64,000 nucleotides of DNA from Granulicella sp. dw_53. Its GTDB lineage: Bacteria > Acidobacteriota > Terriglobia > Terriglobales > Acidobacteriaceae. Position 1 is the stretch's first letter, and each line of letters opens with the position of its first letter. The stretch lies in NCBI RefSeq assembly GCF_018449545.1, contig NZ_JAAVUR010000015.1, positions 79,223 through 143,222 of the forward strand, in the 5' to 3' direction. The notes beneath the pieces are model-generated. The model saw nothing but the letters and a program-made list of their open reading frames with translations. It did no database searches and was not told the DNA's origin. Shown here piece after piece: positions 1 through 11,402 of this stretch. The position numbers were made by a program, and so were the translations under genes.

Positions 1-1
1 C

Positions 2-427
2 CTGCTAAAGCGGCTGGAAGACTACGGCTGGCCGGGAAATGTGCGTGAGCTGCGCAATACGATTGAGCGGGCGACGATCCTGGCGGGATCGGGTCTGATC
101 GGGGTGGAGCATCTGCCGCCTCACTTTGGGGAGGTGGGATTTTCTCCGCTGACGACGCGGCCTCGGCAAGCAGGCAGAGAGTCTGGTGTGCGCGACGTGG
201 AGGCGATCAAGGCGGAGGCTCAGAGGATGCTGGACGATCGCAAGACGGTTCACGTCGAGGTGGGAACGACGGTGAACGAGGCGGAACGGCAACTGATTCT
301 GAGGACGCTGGACTCGACTCATAACAACAAGACGAAGGCGGCGGAGATCCTGGGCATCAGTGCAAAGACGCTGCAGAACAAGCTGAAGGAGTACTCCAGC
401 GCTGCGGCGGACGATGCGGCGGAGTAA
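2..427 (+). CDS. NtrC-family sigma-54-dependent response regulator, C-terminal part (5' truncated by window edge)
   Basis: Only the last 141 residues are present and the reading frame is open to the window edge. The visible part begins with the GWPGNVRELRN motif that closes the AAA+ domain of bacterial enhancer-binding proteins. It ends in a Fis-type helix-turn-helix (NKTKAAEILGISAKTLQNKL). Proteins of this family remodel RNA polymerase carrying sigma-54 after phosphorylation of a receiver domain, which lies outside the window. The histidine kinase gene starts 3 bases after its stop, so the two are almost certainly co-transcribed partners. The target genes are unknown; a strong -24/-12 promoter occurs at 38034 in this window. 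Confidence 0.93.
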   Translation: MLKRLEDYGWPGNVRELRNTIERATILAGSGLIGVEHLPPHFGEVGFSPLTTRPRQAGRESGVRDVEAIKAEAQRMLDDRKTVHVEVGTTVNEAERQLILRTLDSTHNNKTKAAEILGISAKTLQNKLKEYSSAAADDAAE

Positions 428-430
428 TGG

Positions 431-2425
431 ATGCGGCTGAAGACCAAGCTCGTGTTGTCGGTGTCGGCGCTGACGTTTGCGATCGTGGTGTTGCTCTCGT
501 CGCTCTTTGTAGCTGAGCTCCTGCGACAGAGGATCGAACAGACGGTCGCGGCGAACGATGTGCTTGCGCACGAGGTTCTGCTGATGACGCGGCAGGCGGT
601 GGAGACCGGAATCAAAGAGCATCCTCCACTGGACCGCAGCGAGGATGCGCTGCATGAAGCGGTGTTGGACGCGCTGCGCAGCAACGATGCGCTGATGGAC
701 GTGATGAATGCGGTGGTTCGCTACTCGACCGAGGTGCAGGACGTGAGCGTGACGGACGCGCATGGAATGACGCTGGTGAGTACGGATCCAGACACTTTGA
801 ATCAGCAGGCTTCGTACCGGGATGGACTGAAGTCTGTGCGGGACGGAGGAGTGGTCTACCAGACCAGGCAGGTGTTTGGAAGGCCGCGGGTTCTGGATCT
901 GACGCAGTCGCTTGACCGGAATGGACGCTCCTTTCTGGTGGTTCATGTGGGGGTGCGATCGACCTTCCTGAAGAACTCTTATGCTCCCTGGCTGCGGGCG
1001 GCGTTTATATTCGCGGCGATTGCTGGGTTTGCGTCTATTTTGGCTGCCGGATTGCTTGCTAACCTTGCGTTGCTTCCAATTGAGCAGATCAGCCGACGGC
1101 TGGAACGGCTGACTCTGGCCTCTGAGCTTGGACTGAATTCGGCGGAGCCAGACTTGCCCGTTCTCGGCGCGGGCAAGGAGAAGAGCGATGCCGTGGTGCG
1201 CGTGACGAAGACGATCGACCGGCTCGGCGAGCAGATGCGAACGAAGGAGGCTGGATACACGGCCTTGCAGGCCAATTTGAACCAGATGCTGGATACGCTC
1301 CGGGATGGAGTGCTGTTGTTCACGGCGGATCGGAGGGCGGTGATGGTGTCCGATGCAGTGGAGAACTTCGTGAGCCGGCAGGAAGGGGAGATGGTGGGAC
1401 GGCGGCTGGAGGAGATCTTCGCGCCGGAGACGGCGTTGGGGACCGCGGTTCTAGAGGCGTTTGCGAGTGGCCGTGAGGTGATCGCCGAGGGAGTCACGCT
1501 GGAGGATGGCCGCGAGGTTCAGATCTCGTTGGATCGAATTAACGATGGGCGCGGCGGCGAGGGAAATATGGGGACGTTGTTGACTCTGCGGGATACGGAG
1601 TCGGCTCTCCAGTTGGGACAGGAGTTGGAGGTCTCGCGGCGGTTGGCGGCGATCGGGCGGCTCACTGCGGGCGTTGGGCATGAGGTGAAGAATCCGATCA
1701 ACGCGATGGTGGTTCACCTGGAGTTGCTGAGAGGGAAGCTGTCTGCTGGGGAGAGCAAGGCTAGCAGCATGGATGGTGAGCTCTTCCGGGGAGCGCAACG
1801 GCATGTCGAGATTCTGGTAGGCGAGATGCAGCGGCTGGACCGGGTTGTGCAGACGCTGGCTGATTTTTCACGTCCGATGGAGTTGCATCTGCATGAGCAG
1901 GATATGCGGCGGGTGGTTCACTCCGTGATCGAGCTGACCGGGGCGGAGATGGCGGAGAACAACGTTCAGGTGACGATGGATCTGTCGCGAGAGGCGGTTC
2001 TGGTCCGTGTGGACGGCGAGTTGATGCGCCAGGCGTTGCTCAACCTGCTGCTCAACGGGATGCAGGCGATGCCGCGAGGTGGAGCGATACGTGTCGCGGT
2101 GCGTCGGGACGGGCAGTTTGCGGTGGTCGAGGTCGCCGATGCAGGAGAGGGTATACCTGCGGAGGTGTTACCGCGTATCTTCGAACTGTACTTCACAACT
2201 AAACCTAAAGGCAGCGGCATCGGCCTCGCTACTACGTATCGGATTCTCCAGATGCATGGCGGAGCCATGGATGTGCGGTCCAATGCGGACCCGGCGGCTG
2301 CGGATCGCGGCACAACGTTTACTTTGAAGGTTCCGCTCGCGGCAGGAACGACTGGCGAAGGACGCAAGATCACAGCAGGAATGGCTCGAAGCGAGTCTGG
2401 CTCGTTGAGTAAGGAGAACGTTTGA
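431..2425 (+). CDS. Membrane-bound sensor histidine kinase (NtrB-like), partner of the upstream NtrC-type regulator
   Basis: The 664-residue protein should autophosphorylate on histidine and pass the phosphate to the neighbouring regulator. It has a membrane segment at about 7-29, a periplasmic sensor region at 31-186, a second membrane segment at 187-214, a HAMP-like linker and a PAS-like domain at about 285-395. The H box AGVGHEVKNP puts the phosphoacceptor at His417. The ATPase domain shows an N box (LLNLLLNGMQAM), a G1 box (DAGEGIP) and a G2 box (GSGIGLATTYRIL). The ligand cannot be read from sequence. The following gene overlaps its stop codon. Confidence 0.95.
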   Translation: MRLKTKLVLSVSALTFAIVVLLSSLFVAELLRQRIEQTVAANDVLAHEVLLMTRQAVETGIKEHPPLDRSEDALHEAVLDALRSNDALMDVMNAVVRYSTEVQDVSVTDAHGMTLVSTDPDTLNQQASYRDGLKSVRDGGVVYQTRQVFGRPRVLDLTQSLDRNGRSFLVVHVGVRSTFLKNSYAPWLRAAFIFAAIAGFASILAAGLLANLALLPIEQISRRLERLTLASELGLNSAEPDLPVLGAGKEKSDAVVRVTKTIDRLGEQMRTKEAGYTALQANLNQMLDTLRDGVLLFTADRRAVMVSDAVENFVSRQEGEMVGRRLEEIFAPETALGTAVLEAFASGREVIAEGVTLEDGREVQISLDRINDGRGGEGNMGTLLTLRDTESALQLGQELEVSRRLAAIGRLTAGVGHEVKNPINAMVVHLELLRGKLSAGESKASSMDGELFRGAQRHVEILVGEMQRLDRVVQTLADFSRPMELHLHEQDMRRVVHSVIELTGAEMAENNVQVTMDLSREAVLVRVDGELMRQALLNLLLNGMQAMPRGGAIRVAVRRDGQFAVVEVADAGEGIPAEVLPRIFELYFTTKPKGSGIGLATTYRILQMHGGAMDVRSNADPAAADRGTTFTLKVPLAAGTTGEGRKITAGMARSESGSLSKENV

Positions 2426-3018
2426 ACCTGCAGGACGCGAGGATGAGGGGGCTAAGGCTGGCGTTGCTTTACGCCGTGGTCCCCCTAGGGTTGAGTGGAT
2501 GTCTTCATAAGAAGGCAAAGCCCGTGGTTCTGCCACAAGCTCAGGCGCCGATTGCCTGGCTGCCTGCCTCTTCCGACGATCTGCCGTTGGTGGAGACGCC
2601 GGAGATCGAGGTTCCGCCGGTGCCTATCGCCGCTGCCGCATCCAGGCCGCGAGTTCGGAGACGGGTTCCTCCGAAGGCTGGCGCGGCTACGGCTCCTGCG
2701 GCGAATACTCCTCCGGCGCAGGTCACGACTGCCGAAGGGGCGACGGAGGAGTCAGCGATCGGCGAGCTTACTGCCGGTGGCGATGCCAGTCCGCAACGGC
2801 GGCAGGAGGCGGCTGACCTGATCGCCTCGAACGATAGGCGGTTGAAGGCGCTGCCAGCCAAGACCGTGAGTGCGCAGCGGTCGCAGATCAGCAAGATACG
2901 GAACTTTCAGCGGCAGGCGCAGCAGGCTTTGGACTCCGGAGATGCGGAGGGTGCTAAGACTCTGGCTACCAAGGCTCGGTTGTTGCTCTATGATCTTGAC
3001 CGGGGTGGAAGTAATTAG
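2422..3018 (+). CDS. Hypothetical lipoprotein of the two-component operon
   Basis: I do not recognise a named family. The protein (198 residues from a TTG start) has a lipoprotein signal with lipobox LSGC and Cys27 as the lipidation site. A Pro/Ala-rich stretch follows to about residue 115, then a charged helical C-terminus (about 130-195), probably a coiled coil. The TTG start overlaps the kinase stop codon and is preceded by AAGGAG at 2411 with 5-base spacing. An ATG seven codons later at 2443 would also leave the lipobox intact. Translational coupling to the kinase suggests an envelope function linked to that signalling system, but this is inference. Confidence 0.75.
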   Translation: MNLQDARMRGLRLALLYAVVPLGLSGCLHKKAKPVVLPQAQAPIAWLPASSDDLPLVETPEIEVPPVPIAAAASRPRVRRRVPPKAGAATAPAANTPPAQVTTAEGATEESAIGELTAGGDASPQRRQEAADLIASNDRRLKALPAKTVSAQRSQISKIRNFQRQAQQALDSGDAEGAKTLATKARLLLYDLDRGGSN

Positions 3019-3204
3019 GGGCTACCCCCTCCCCCCTTTGGGGCATAAGTGATTTATTTTGAGCGGGTTGCCGAATTGGGTCTGCTGTAAGTGGCTCTAT
3101 CTACATGGGTTGTGCTCAAAATATTGATTTGGCTTGGGTTATGCCGCTGGTTGAGTTGGGAAAGAGCTAAGTGGTGCTATCCGTGCTGGGCGGATTTTTA
3201 CTTT

Positions 3205-3612
3205 CTACTTCTAGTTTAGTGGGTGGAGCATAACTAAAGTGCCACTTGGATGTCTTTGTTTTTGTTGGGGTTAGTGGGATTTGGGGGTTGACAGGTTGTT
3301 TTGTTGGTGTTTTTGGGGGAGATGGTTGTAAGTGGTTGTTGGGTTTGGGCTAATTGGGTTCGGGTGGTGGGGAATCGGCGTTGGGGTTGGGGGATGGTTT
3401 ACTTCCCACCCTTCGCTAGAGACAAAGGCGCGAAGGATGGGGCACCGGGCTTTGGGTGGGTGAAGAAACGTTCGGGCTTTTGTCTGAGGTTCCTCACCCG
3501 GGCGGTTGTGGGTTTGGAAAGAAGGCGGTCCTGCTTTGCACGATACCCCACCCTATTTGAGATGAGACTGCAAAAGGGTGGGGCACCCGGATTTGGGTGC
3601 TTCCCTGGAGAT
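3205..3612 (+). repeat. Dispersed two-hairpin intergenic repeat, copy A
   Basis: The gene-free stretch 3019-3645 holds this element and little else. The well-conserved part (3404-3590) begins with CCCACCCTTCGC, which pairs with GCGAAGGATGGGG. It ends with GCTTTGCACGATACCCCACC followed by the pairing AAAAGGGTGGGGCACCC. The same two hairpins recur in reverse orientation at 59170-59378 and 61864-62245. A G/T-rich leader (about 3205-3400, with GTGCCACTT at 3239 and GGGGGTTGACA near 3284) is also shared with the third copy. The copy lies between convergent genes. No reading frame in it looks coding. Confidence 0.85.
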
Positions 3613-3645
3613 TTCCGTAGGCTTCCTGAGGGGGTGTGGGGTGGG

Positions 3646-6723
<3,078 letters not shown>

Positions 6724-6869
6724 ACTGGTGTCCTTCGGGCGCACTCGCCCCAAGCTCTAGTGTAAATGGTCAGGGTGCATTGGGGTTAGGGGAACGTGAC
6801 AAGGTCTGGTGCGGGACGGGAGGCATGGGGTATCGTTGGGGCTTGCTGACATAGTAACGAGTGGGGTGA

Positions 6870-7406
6870 GTGGCTTTGAAGAGGCTATTTGAGAAGGCGG
6901 CTGGAGTTGTTTTGCCGGCTCTGGTCTTGATGGGGCCGGTTGGGTATTCGCAAACCGGAGACGGTACGGCTTCGGGGAAGGTTTTGTCCGGGAGACCGGG
7001 GGAGAGGATGACTATGAAGCATGTGACGGGAGCGTTTGAGGTGAAGCTGGCTCCGCAGGCGGCGGAGGAGAGTGGTGGAGGCGCGGGGGTTGCGAGGATG
7101 CTGATCGATAAGACCTTCCATGGGGAGCTGGACGCGACGAGCAAGGGGCAGATGCTGGCGGCGGGTTCGGCGGCGGGGTCGGGCGGCTATGTGGCGATGG
7201 AGATCGTGACGGGTGCTCTGGGTGGGAAGAAGGGCACGTTCGCGTTGCAGCACTCCGGGACGATGAATCGTGGGGTGCCTACGTTGGTGTTGACGGTGGT
7301 TCCTGATTCGGGAACGGGGGAGCTGGTGGGGTTGGTGGGGAAGATGGATATTGTGATGGAGGGTGGCAAGCATTCTTATGTGTTCGATTACAGCTTGCCG
7401 GAGTAG
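6870..7406 (+). CDS. DUF3224 family protein with N-terminal signal segment
   Basis: The protein (178 residues, GTG start) matches the DUF3224 pattern from about residue 46. It shows MKHVTGAFEVKL, then MLIDKTFHGELDATSKGQML, GTMNRGVPTLVLTVVPDSG and a terminal HSYVFDYSLPE. The family forms a small allene-oxide-cyclase-like beta-barrel of unknown cellular role. Unlike the usual short form, this one has about 45 extra residues at the N-terminus. They include a hydrophobic stretch (about 9-28) that looks like a signal peptide, so it may be exported. It is divergent from secA and stands alone. Confidence 0.8.
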   Translation: MALKRLFEKAAGVVLPALVLMGPVGYSQTGDGTASGKVLSGRPGERMTMKHVTGAFEVKLAPQAAEESGGGAGVARMLIDKTFHGELDATSKGQMLAAGSAAGSGGYVAMEIVTGALGGKKGTFALQHSGTMNRGVPTLVLTVVPDSGTGELVGLVGKMDIVMEGGKHSYVFDYSLPE

Positions 7407-7451
7407 GGCGACTTGCAATGGATGATAGGCTGCCACGAAAAGCGAACTGCG

Positions 7452-7515
7452 GGTCCTTCGACTGCGTAACTCGCGATGAAGCTGCGAGTTACTTCGCTCA
7501 GGATGACATTTTTTT
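7452..7515. repeat. Palindromic intergenic element with CTCAGGATGACA end
   Basis: The gap between the DUF3224 gene and the convergent esterase contains a strong hairpin: GTAACTCGC at 7466-7474 pairs perfectly with GCGAGTTAC at 7484-7492. The flanks TCCTTCGACTG and CGCTCAGGA extend the symmetry imperfectly. It is followed by ATGACA and a run of seven T, so it could terminate plus-strand transcription. The layout, a palindrome ending in CTCAGGATGACA, resembles REP-like interspersed elements. Only one copy is in the window. Confidence 0.6.
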
Positions 7516-7578
7516 GGGGGGGGCTGAAATTCTGAGTTCAAAGCCGAGGTTGCCGGGGTTAAGTTCCAACGTTGAGTG

Positions 7579-8409
7579 CTAGGGTTTTAGGTATGTGACG
7601 AGTGGGGAGTGGGCGTTGCGCAGGGCGGTGACTACGGAGTGGGCGTTTAGGTCGGCTCCGGCGGCGCTGGTGTGGGTGTGGTCGATGGGGAAGTAGGTGA
7701 CGGTCTTTTCGCGGCCGAGGGTTTCCCAGCCGTCGGCGGCAACGGTGGCCATGTCGATTACGGGGACGTGTTCGGCGGCTCCGATTTGGTACTCGAAGTC
7801 GCGGAAGCCCATGTCGCGTTCGATGTGGGGTTTGCCGTCGGGGCCGGAGGTCCAGATGTTGCGGACGGTGACGGTGAGGAGGATCGGGGTGGCTTGTTTG
7901 GCGCGGGTTTCGGCGATGTATTTGCGAAGGTACCAGCCGTAGGTGTGGACGGTCTCGGTCTGGCCGGCGAGGGGGCCGGTGGTTTGGGGGACGTCTTTGG
8001 TGTCTTCGCCGATGCCTTTGAGGGTGCCGCGGGGCTTGGCTCCGCCGAGGTCTCCGCCGTCGTTGTGGCCCATCTGGATGAGGACGAAGTCGCCGGGTTT
8101 CATCTCGGCGAGGACGGCGGTCCAGCGGCCCTCGTTGATGTAGGTGCGGGAGGAGCGTCCGGCTACGGCGCGGTTGGCGACGTTAATGCGGGAGGTGTCG
8201 AAGAGGGGGGCTAGGTGGTCGCCCCAGCCGAGGTCGGTCTTGTTGCGGGCGGTGGAGTCGCCGACGATGAAGAGGGTGGGGAGTTTGGGGTTGAGGGGGG
8301 CGTCGGTGGGGAGGGCGGTCTGGGGTGGTGCGTCGGGGGTGGTGCTGGGGGTCTGGGAGTGGAGGGTGGTGGCGAGTAGGAGGAGCGGAAGCAGGGCGTG
8401 ACGGCGCAT
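7579..8409 (-). CDS. SGNH-family esterase, rhamnogalacturonan acetylesterase-like (CE12 type)
   Basis: The protein (276 residues) begins with a signal peptide ending near residue 18 and carries all SGNH blocks. Block I is FIVGDSTA with nucleophile Ser52, block II is the AVAGRSSRTY glycine, block III is QMGHNDGG with Asn116, and block V is DHTH with Asp243 and His246. This arrangement matches rhamnogalacturonan acetylesterase, which removes acetyl groups from the pectin backbone. The true acetylated substrate could be another plant polysaccharide. The next gene on the same strand is a sugar-porin homologue, which fits uptake of plant cell-wall fragments. Confidence 0.87.
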   Translation of the reverse strand: MRRHALLPLLLLATTLHSQTPSTTPDAPPQTALPTDAPLNPKLPTLFIVGDSTARNKTDLGWGDHLAPLFDTSRINVANRAVAGRSSRTYINEGRWTAVLAEMKPGDFVLIQMGHNDGGDLGGAKPRGTLKGIGEDTKDVPQTTGPLAGQTETVHTYGWYLRKYIAETRAKQATPILLTVTVRNIWTSGPDGKPHIERDMGFRDFEYQIGAAEHVPVIDMATVAADGWETLGREKTVTYFPIDHTHTSAAGADLNAHSVVTALRNAHSPLVTYLKP

Positions 8410-8478
8410 GGGGGAGAGCGTATCACTGCTGAAAGTGTTTCGTCACCGGAATTAGGAGTGTGGGCTAGAAAGTGTGGG

Positions 8479-9882
8479 CTAGAAGTCGACGTGCATGCGG
8501 ACGGATTCGACGAGGACGGGGCCGCGGTCTTTGTTGTAGCCGGGGTGGGTGACGTACTGGGCGTCGAGGGCGTAGAAGACGCCGCGCCAGGTGTGCATGT
8601 TGTAGTAGCTCTCGATGATGTCTTCGCGGGCGTAGTTGAGCTTGCCGTCGCCGAGGAGGAAGCCGAGACCTCCGAGGGCGAGGTAGCGCTGGTGGTCGTG
8701 TTTGATGGCGTTGGTGACGTAGGTGAGGCCGATCTTGTCGTTGGGACGGGAGAAGGCGCGGCCTGAGTAGTCGCCGCCGACGGCGATGGTCTGGTCGACC
8801 TCGGTGTAGGCGTAGGACTGGTGGGCCCCCTCGTTCCAGCCGAAGCGTCCGAAGAGGCGGAGGTTGGAGGTGAGCTCCTGCTCGGCGTTGAGGCCGAAGC
8901 CGTATTTGACGGTGCTGAAGCGGGCGTGGGCGTCGACGTTGGGGGTGGGGTCCTGGCCGGAGAGGAAGGCGTTGATGGCGTCGCGATAGAGGCCCATGTG
9001 GGCGTGGTTGACGAAGGTGAGGGCGCGGAGGGTGGTCTTGCGTTTGGGATTGAGGAGGGGGTGGCGGGATTCGAACTCGAAGTTCTGGCCGGAGGCGCGG
9101 CGTAGGTTCCAATCGAGGTCGATGCCGTTGGCCACGGTGGGCATGAGGGCGAGGGCGTAGCGGGCGGACCAGGACTTGTCGATGTACTCGGAGACGATGC
9201 CGTAGGTGTAGCCACGGGTGTCGGCGGCGTAGTCCCAGGCACCGTTGTTGTCGACGGTCCAGTTCATGAACTGGAGGTGGCTGTCGGTGCCGATGGTATT
9301 GAGGTCTACGTAGTCGGGGAGGCTCATCTTGCCGATGTGGAACTCGAGGCGGCGCTCGGGGACCTTGGTGGAGAGGGAAAAGGGAGTGCGGGGGTTGTCG
9401 ACGAGCTTGCTGGTGAAGCCGATGGTCTGGTGGAGCTGGACGCGGGCGATGTAGGGCTTGGAGCCGAGGCTGGGGTTGCGGACGACGTCGAGGTTGGTGA
9501 AGCCGGCGAGGCCGAGAGCCTGGGAGATGCCGCGTCCTCCGGCGGATTCGACGTCGAGGATGAGGTCGGTGGCGGCGCGGGGGGCTCGGAAGACCTGCAG
9601 GCCGAGGTAGAGGGTGCCGATGAGGGAGGTCTTATACTCGCCGCGGCCTACGAGGCTGTTGACGTCTTCGTAGGGGGAGTGGAATGGGCCATGGGCCTGG
9701 AAGATGATGTTGGCCTGGCCGGCGATGAAGTAGCGGGCGGTGTCGGAGTGGGGGAAGAGGGTGAGGGGCTCGGTGGCTTCCGGGGCGTCCGGCAATGGGG
9801 CATCTGCCTGCGCCACTGCGGAGAGTGGCGCAAGCAGGATGAAGAGACCCAAGAGCAGTCTATGAGAGAGTGAGATGGTCAT
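8479..9882 (-). CDS. Outer-membrane carbohydrate porin, OprB-like
   Basis: The protein has 467 residues with an N-terminal signal peptide cleaved near AVAQA (residue 25). It then alternates short amphipathic strands through to a C-terminal aromatic residue (VRMHVDF), the usual signature of an outer-membrane beta-barrel. The late segment YVTHPGYNKDRGPV is typical of OprB-type carbohydrate-selective porins. It would let sugars or oligosaccharides cross the outer membrane. The esterase gene lies 69 bases downstream on the same strand, so both may be transcribed together. The assignment rests on family resemblance, and the substrate is not readable. Confidence 0.78.
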   Translation of the reverse strand: MTISLSHRLLLGLFILLAPLSAVAQADAPLPDAPEATEPLTLFPHSDTARYFIAGQANIIFQAHGPFHSPYEDVNSLVGRGEYKTSLIGTLYLGLQVFRAPRAATDLILDVESAGGRGISQALGLAGFTNLDVVRNPSLGSKPYIARVQLHQTIGFTSKLVDNPRTPFSLSTKVPERRLEFHIGKMSLPDYVDLNTIGTDSHLQFMNWTVDNNGAWDYAADTRGYTYGIVSEYIDKSWSARYALALMPTVANGIDLDWNLRRASGQNFEFESRHPLLNPKRKTTLRALTFVNHAHMGLYRDAINAFLSGQDPTPNVDAHARFSTVKYGFGLNAEQELTSNLRLFGRFGWNEGAHQSYAYTEVDQTIAVGGDYSGRAFSRPNDKIGLTYVTNAIKHDHQRYLALGGLGFLLGDGKLNYAREDIIESYYNMHTWRGVFYALDAQYVTHPGYNKDRGPVLVESVRMHVDF

Positions 9883-9928
9883 TGCGCCATCTCTGAGTCT
9901 ACAGAAAACAAAATGAAGGCCGGATGAA

Positions 9929-10147
9929 CTAGCTTCTGCTGCCGACGACGACGAGGCCTACACCGGCGACCAGAGCGACCGTGCTAAGGATGGGCGAGAT
10001 GGGCATGGTCTTGGTCTCTTTGTGTCCGATTTGTACGGGTCCGATGTCGACGTCCTTCTTTTCGTGCGTGAAGCTGACCCCGCCTACTGCGAAGCCAACG
10101 ATGCCAAGGAGAATCAAGACAATTCCAATGATGGTTGCAGGTTTCAT
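9929..10147 (-). CDS. DUF3185-like small membrane protein
   Basis: The protein (72 residues) has two hydrophobic segments (about 4-22 and 52-70) flanking a short polar loop that contains DIGPVQI and KETKTMPISP. This is the layout of DUF3185-like proteins, whose role is unknown. The ATG at 10147 is preferred over a GTG two codons earlier because GGAAAGG lies five bases upstream of it. The gene stands alone, divergent from the thiG leader region. Confidence 0.7.
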   Translation of the reverse strand: MKPATIIGIVLILLGIVGFAVGGVSFTHEKKDVDIGPVQIGHKETKTMPISPILSTVALVAGVGLVVVGSRS

Positions 10148-10317
10148 GAACACCTTTCCTTCGATGTTTCCTTCAAGGATTTTGATAATCTCAAATCGTT
10201 TTGTTGGATGCGGATTTGCCGAGAGGAGGATGTGCGGGCGTCAGGTTTCAGGGACTTGATTCGTATGAGTCTGCGTAGTAGTGTGGATTTACACGGGAAA
10301 GGAGGATGATCCAGCCT

Positions 10318-10374
10318 ATGAAAATTGACAGTAACAGTTGCATCAACAATGTACGTGAGGTGACTGAGGCTTAG
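10318..10374 (+). CDS. Possible 18-codon leader peptide upstream of thiG
   Basis: An ATG at 10318 opens a short frame encoding MKIDSNSCINNVREVTEA. An AGGAGG at 10300-10305 lies upstream, but the 12-base spacing is long. Its TAG stop (10372-10374) falls inside the first hairpin of the structured RNA described next, so ribosomes reaching the stop would disturb that fold. There is no homology evidence, and chance occurrence is quite possible. Confidence 0.25.
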   Translation: MKIDSNSCINNVREVTEA

Positions 10375-10513
10375 AGCGTCCTTGCTCTAGACCTGGCGTT
10401 ATCAAGACGTTTTCCGCCGAGGCCCAATGTCCGAGTAGGGACGCCTCAGGTCAATCCCCACAGTTCACCGCCAGACGGCCCGATGCTCCTAGAGCGCGGG
10501 CCGTCTGCGTTTT
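10361..10513 (+). ncRNA. Candidate structured RNA or leader with intrinsic terminator before thiG
   Basis: The gene-free stretch 10154-10561 contains a fold closed by TGACTGAGGC (10361-10370) with GCCTCAGGTCA (10443-10453). Inside it are three hairpins. TAGAGC (10372-10377) pairs with GCTCTA (10384-10389), CCTGGCG (10392-10398) with CGCCGAGG (10415-10422), and GTCC (10429-10432) with GGAC (10439-10442). An intrinsic terminator follows: AGACGGCCCG (10473-10482), CGGGCCGTCT (10497-10506) and four T. The terminator loop CTAGAGC (10489-10495) can also pair with GCTCTAG (10384-10390). It lies 49 bases before thiG. The TPP-riboswitch consensus is absent, so this could be a new riboswitch-like leader or a small RNA. 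Confidence 0.6.
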
Positions 10514-10561
10514 GGCGGAGGATAGGGCAGGGGTGGAAATCCACGTATTCGCGGCTTTAGA

Positions 10562-11341
10562 ATGGGGATTATGCAACCACTCGTCATCGCAGGCAGGGCA
10601 TTTCAGTCACGGCTGATCGTTGGAACCGGAAAGTACAAGAACGGCGCGGAGATGCAGGCCGCCATCGAGGCGTCGGGCGCGGAGATGGTCACGGTCGCGG
10701 TGCGGCGGGTGAACCTGGACCGTTCGAGCGAGTCTTTGCTGGACTATATCGATCCACAACGATACTTCCTGCTGCCGAATACGGCGGGCTGTTATACGGC
10801 GGATGAGGCGATCCGCGCGGCGCGGCTGGGGCGCGAGGTGGGTCTCTCGGATTGGGTGAAGATCGAGGTGATTGGGGACCAACAGACGCTTTATCCGGAT
10901 GTGCAGGCGACGCTGGAGGCTACGCGGGTGTTGGTAAAGGAGGGCTTTACGGTGCTGCCGTATACCTCGGACGATATCGTGTTTGCGAAGCGGCTGATCG
11001 ATGCGGGCGCGGCGGCGGTGATGCCGCTGGGAGCTCCGATTGGGACGGGGTTGGGAATCTCAAATATCAACAATCTGCGGATTCTGCGGGAGCTGATCAC
11101 CGAGGTTCCGCTGGTTGTGGATGCGGGTTTGGGAACGGCCTCGGATGCGGCGCTGGCGATGGAGTTGGGCTTCGATGCGGTTCTGCTTAATACGGCGATT
11201 GCTGGGGCGCAGGATCCGATTCTGATGGCAGAGGCGATGCAGCACGCTGTGCTGGCGGGACGGCAGGCGTTTCTGGCGGGCCGGATGCCGAGGAAGCTGT
11301 ATGCAACAGCGAGCTCTCCGCTGGAGGGGATCTCGCGCTGA
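10562..11341 (+). CDS. thiG: Thiazole synthase ThiG
   Basis: ThiG condenses 1-deoxyxylulose-5-phosphate, dehydroglycine and the ThiS thiocarboxylate to make the thiazole phosphate of thiamine. The protein (259 residues) is a TIM barrel. The Schiff-base lysine lies in DWVKIEVIGD, phosphate-binding glycines in PLGAPIGTGLGI and VVDAGLGTASDAA, and the family end AYATASSPLEG appears here as YATASSPLEGISR. An alternative ATG three codons later (10571) is equally possible; neither has a clear ribosome site. No other thi gene is adjacent. The structured terminator region just upstream is the likely control point. Confidence 0.95.
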   Translation: MGIMQPLVIAGRAFQSRLIVGTGKYKNGAEMQAAIEASGAEMVTVAVRRVNLDRSSESLLDYIDPQRYFLLPNTAGCYTADEAIRAARLGREVGLSDWVKIEVIGDQQTLYPDVQATLEATRVLVKEGFTVLPYTSDDIVFAKRLIDAGAAAVMPLGAPIGTGLGISNINNLRILRELITEVPLVVDAGLGTASDAALAMELGFDAVLLNTAIAGAQDPILMAEAMQHAVLAGRQAFLAGRMPRKLYATASSPLEGISR

Positions 11342-11402
11342 GCGGGAAAGTGAATCCAGCTCGATAGCCGATTTGCAGGGGTGGATGCAGTAAACTTCGG
11401 CC

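Noticed and set aside
3130..3146. Sigma-54-like TTGGCTTGGGTTATGCC
   Set aside because: GG-GC spacing fits, but the -12 box is ATGC rather than TTGC, and no plus-strand gene follows.
10361..10453. TPP riboswitch before thiG
   Set aside because: The conserved CUGAGA, ACCUGA and GGAUAAUGCCAGC parts of the TPP aptamer are absent, though the position would be suitable.
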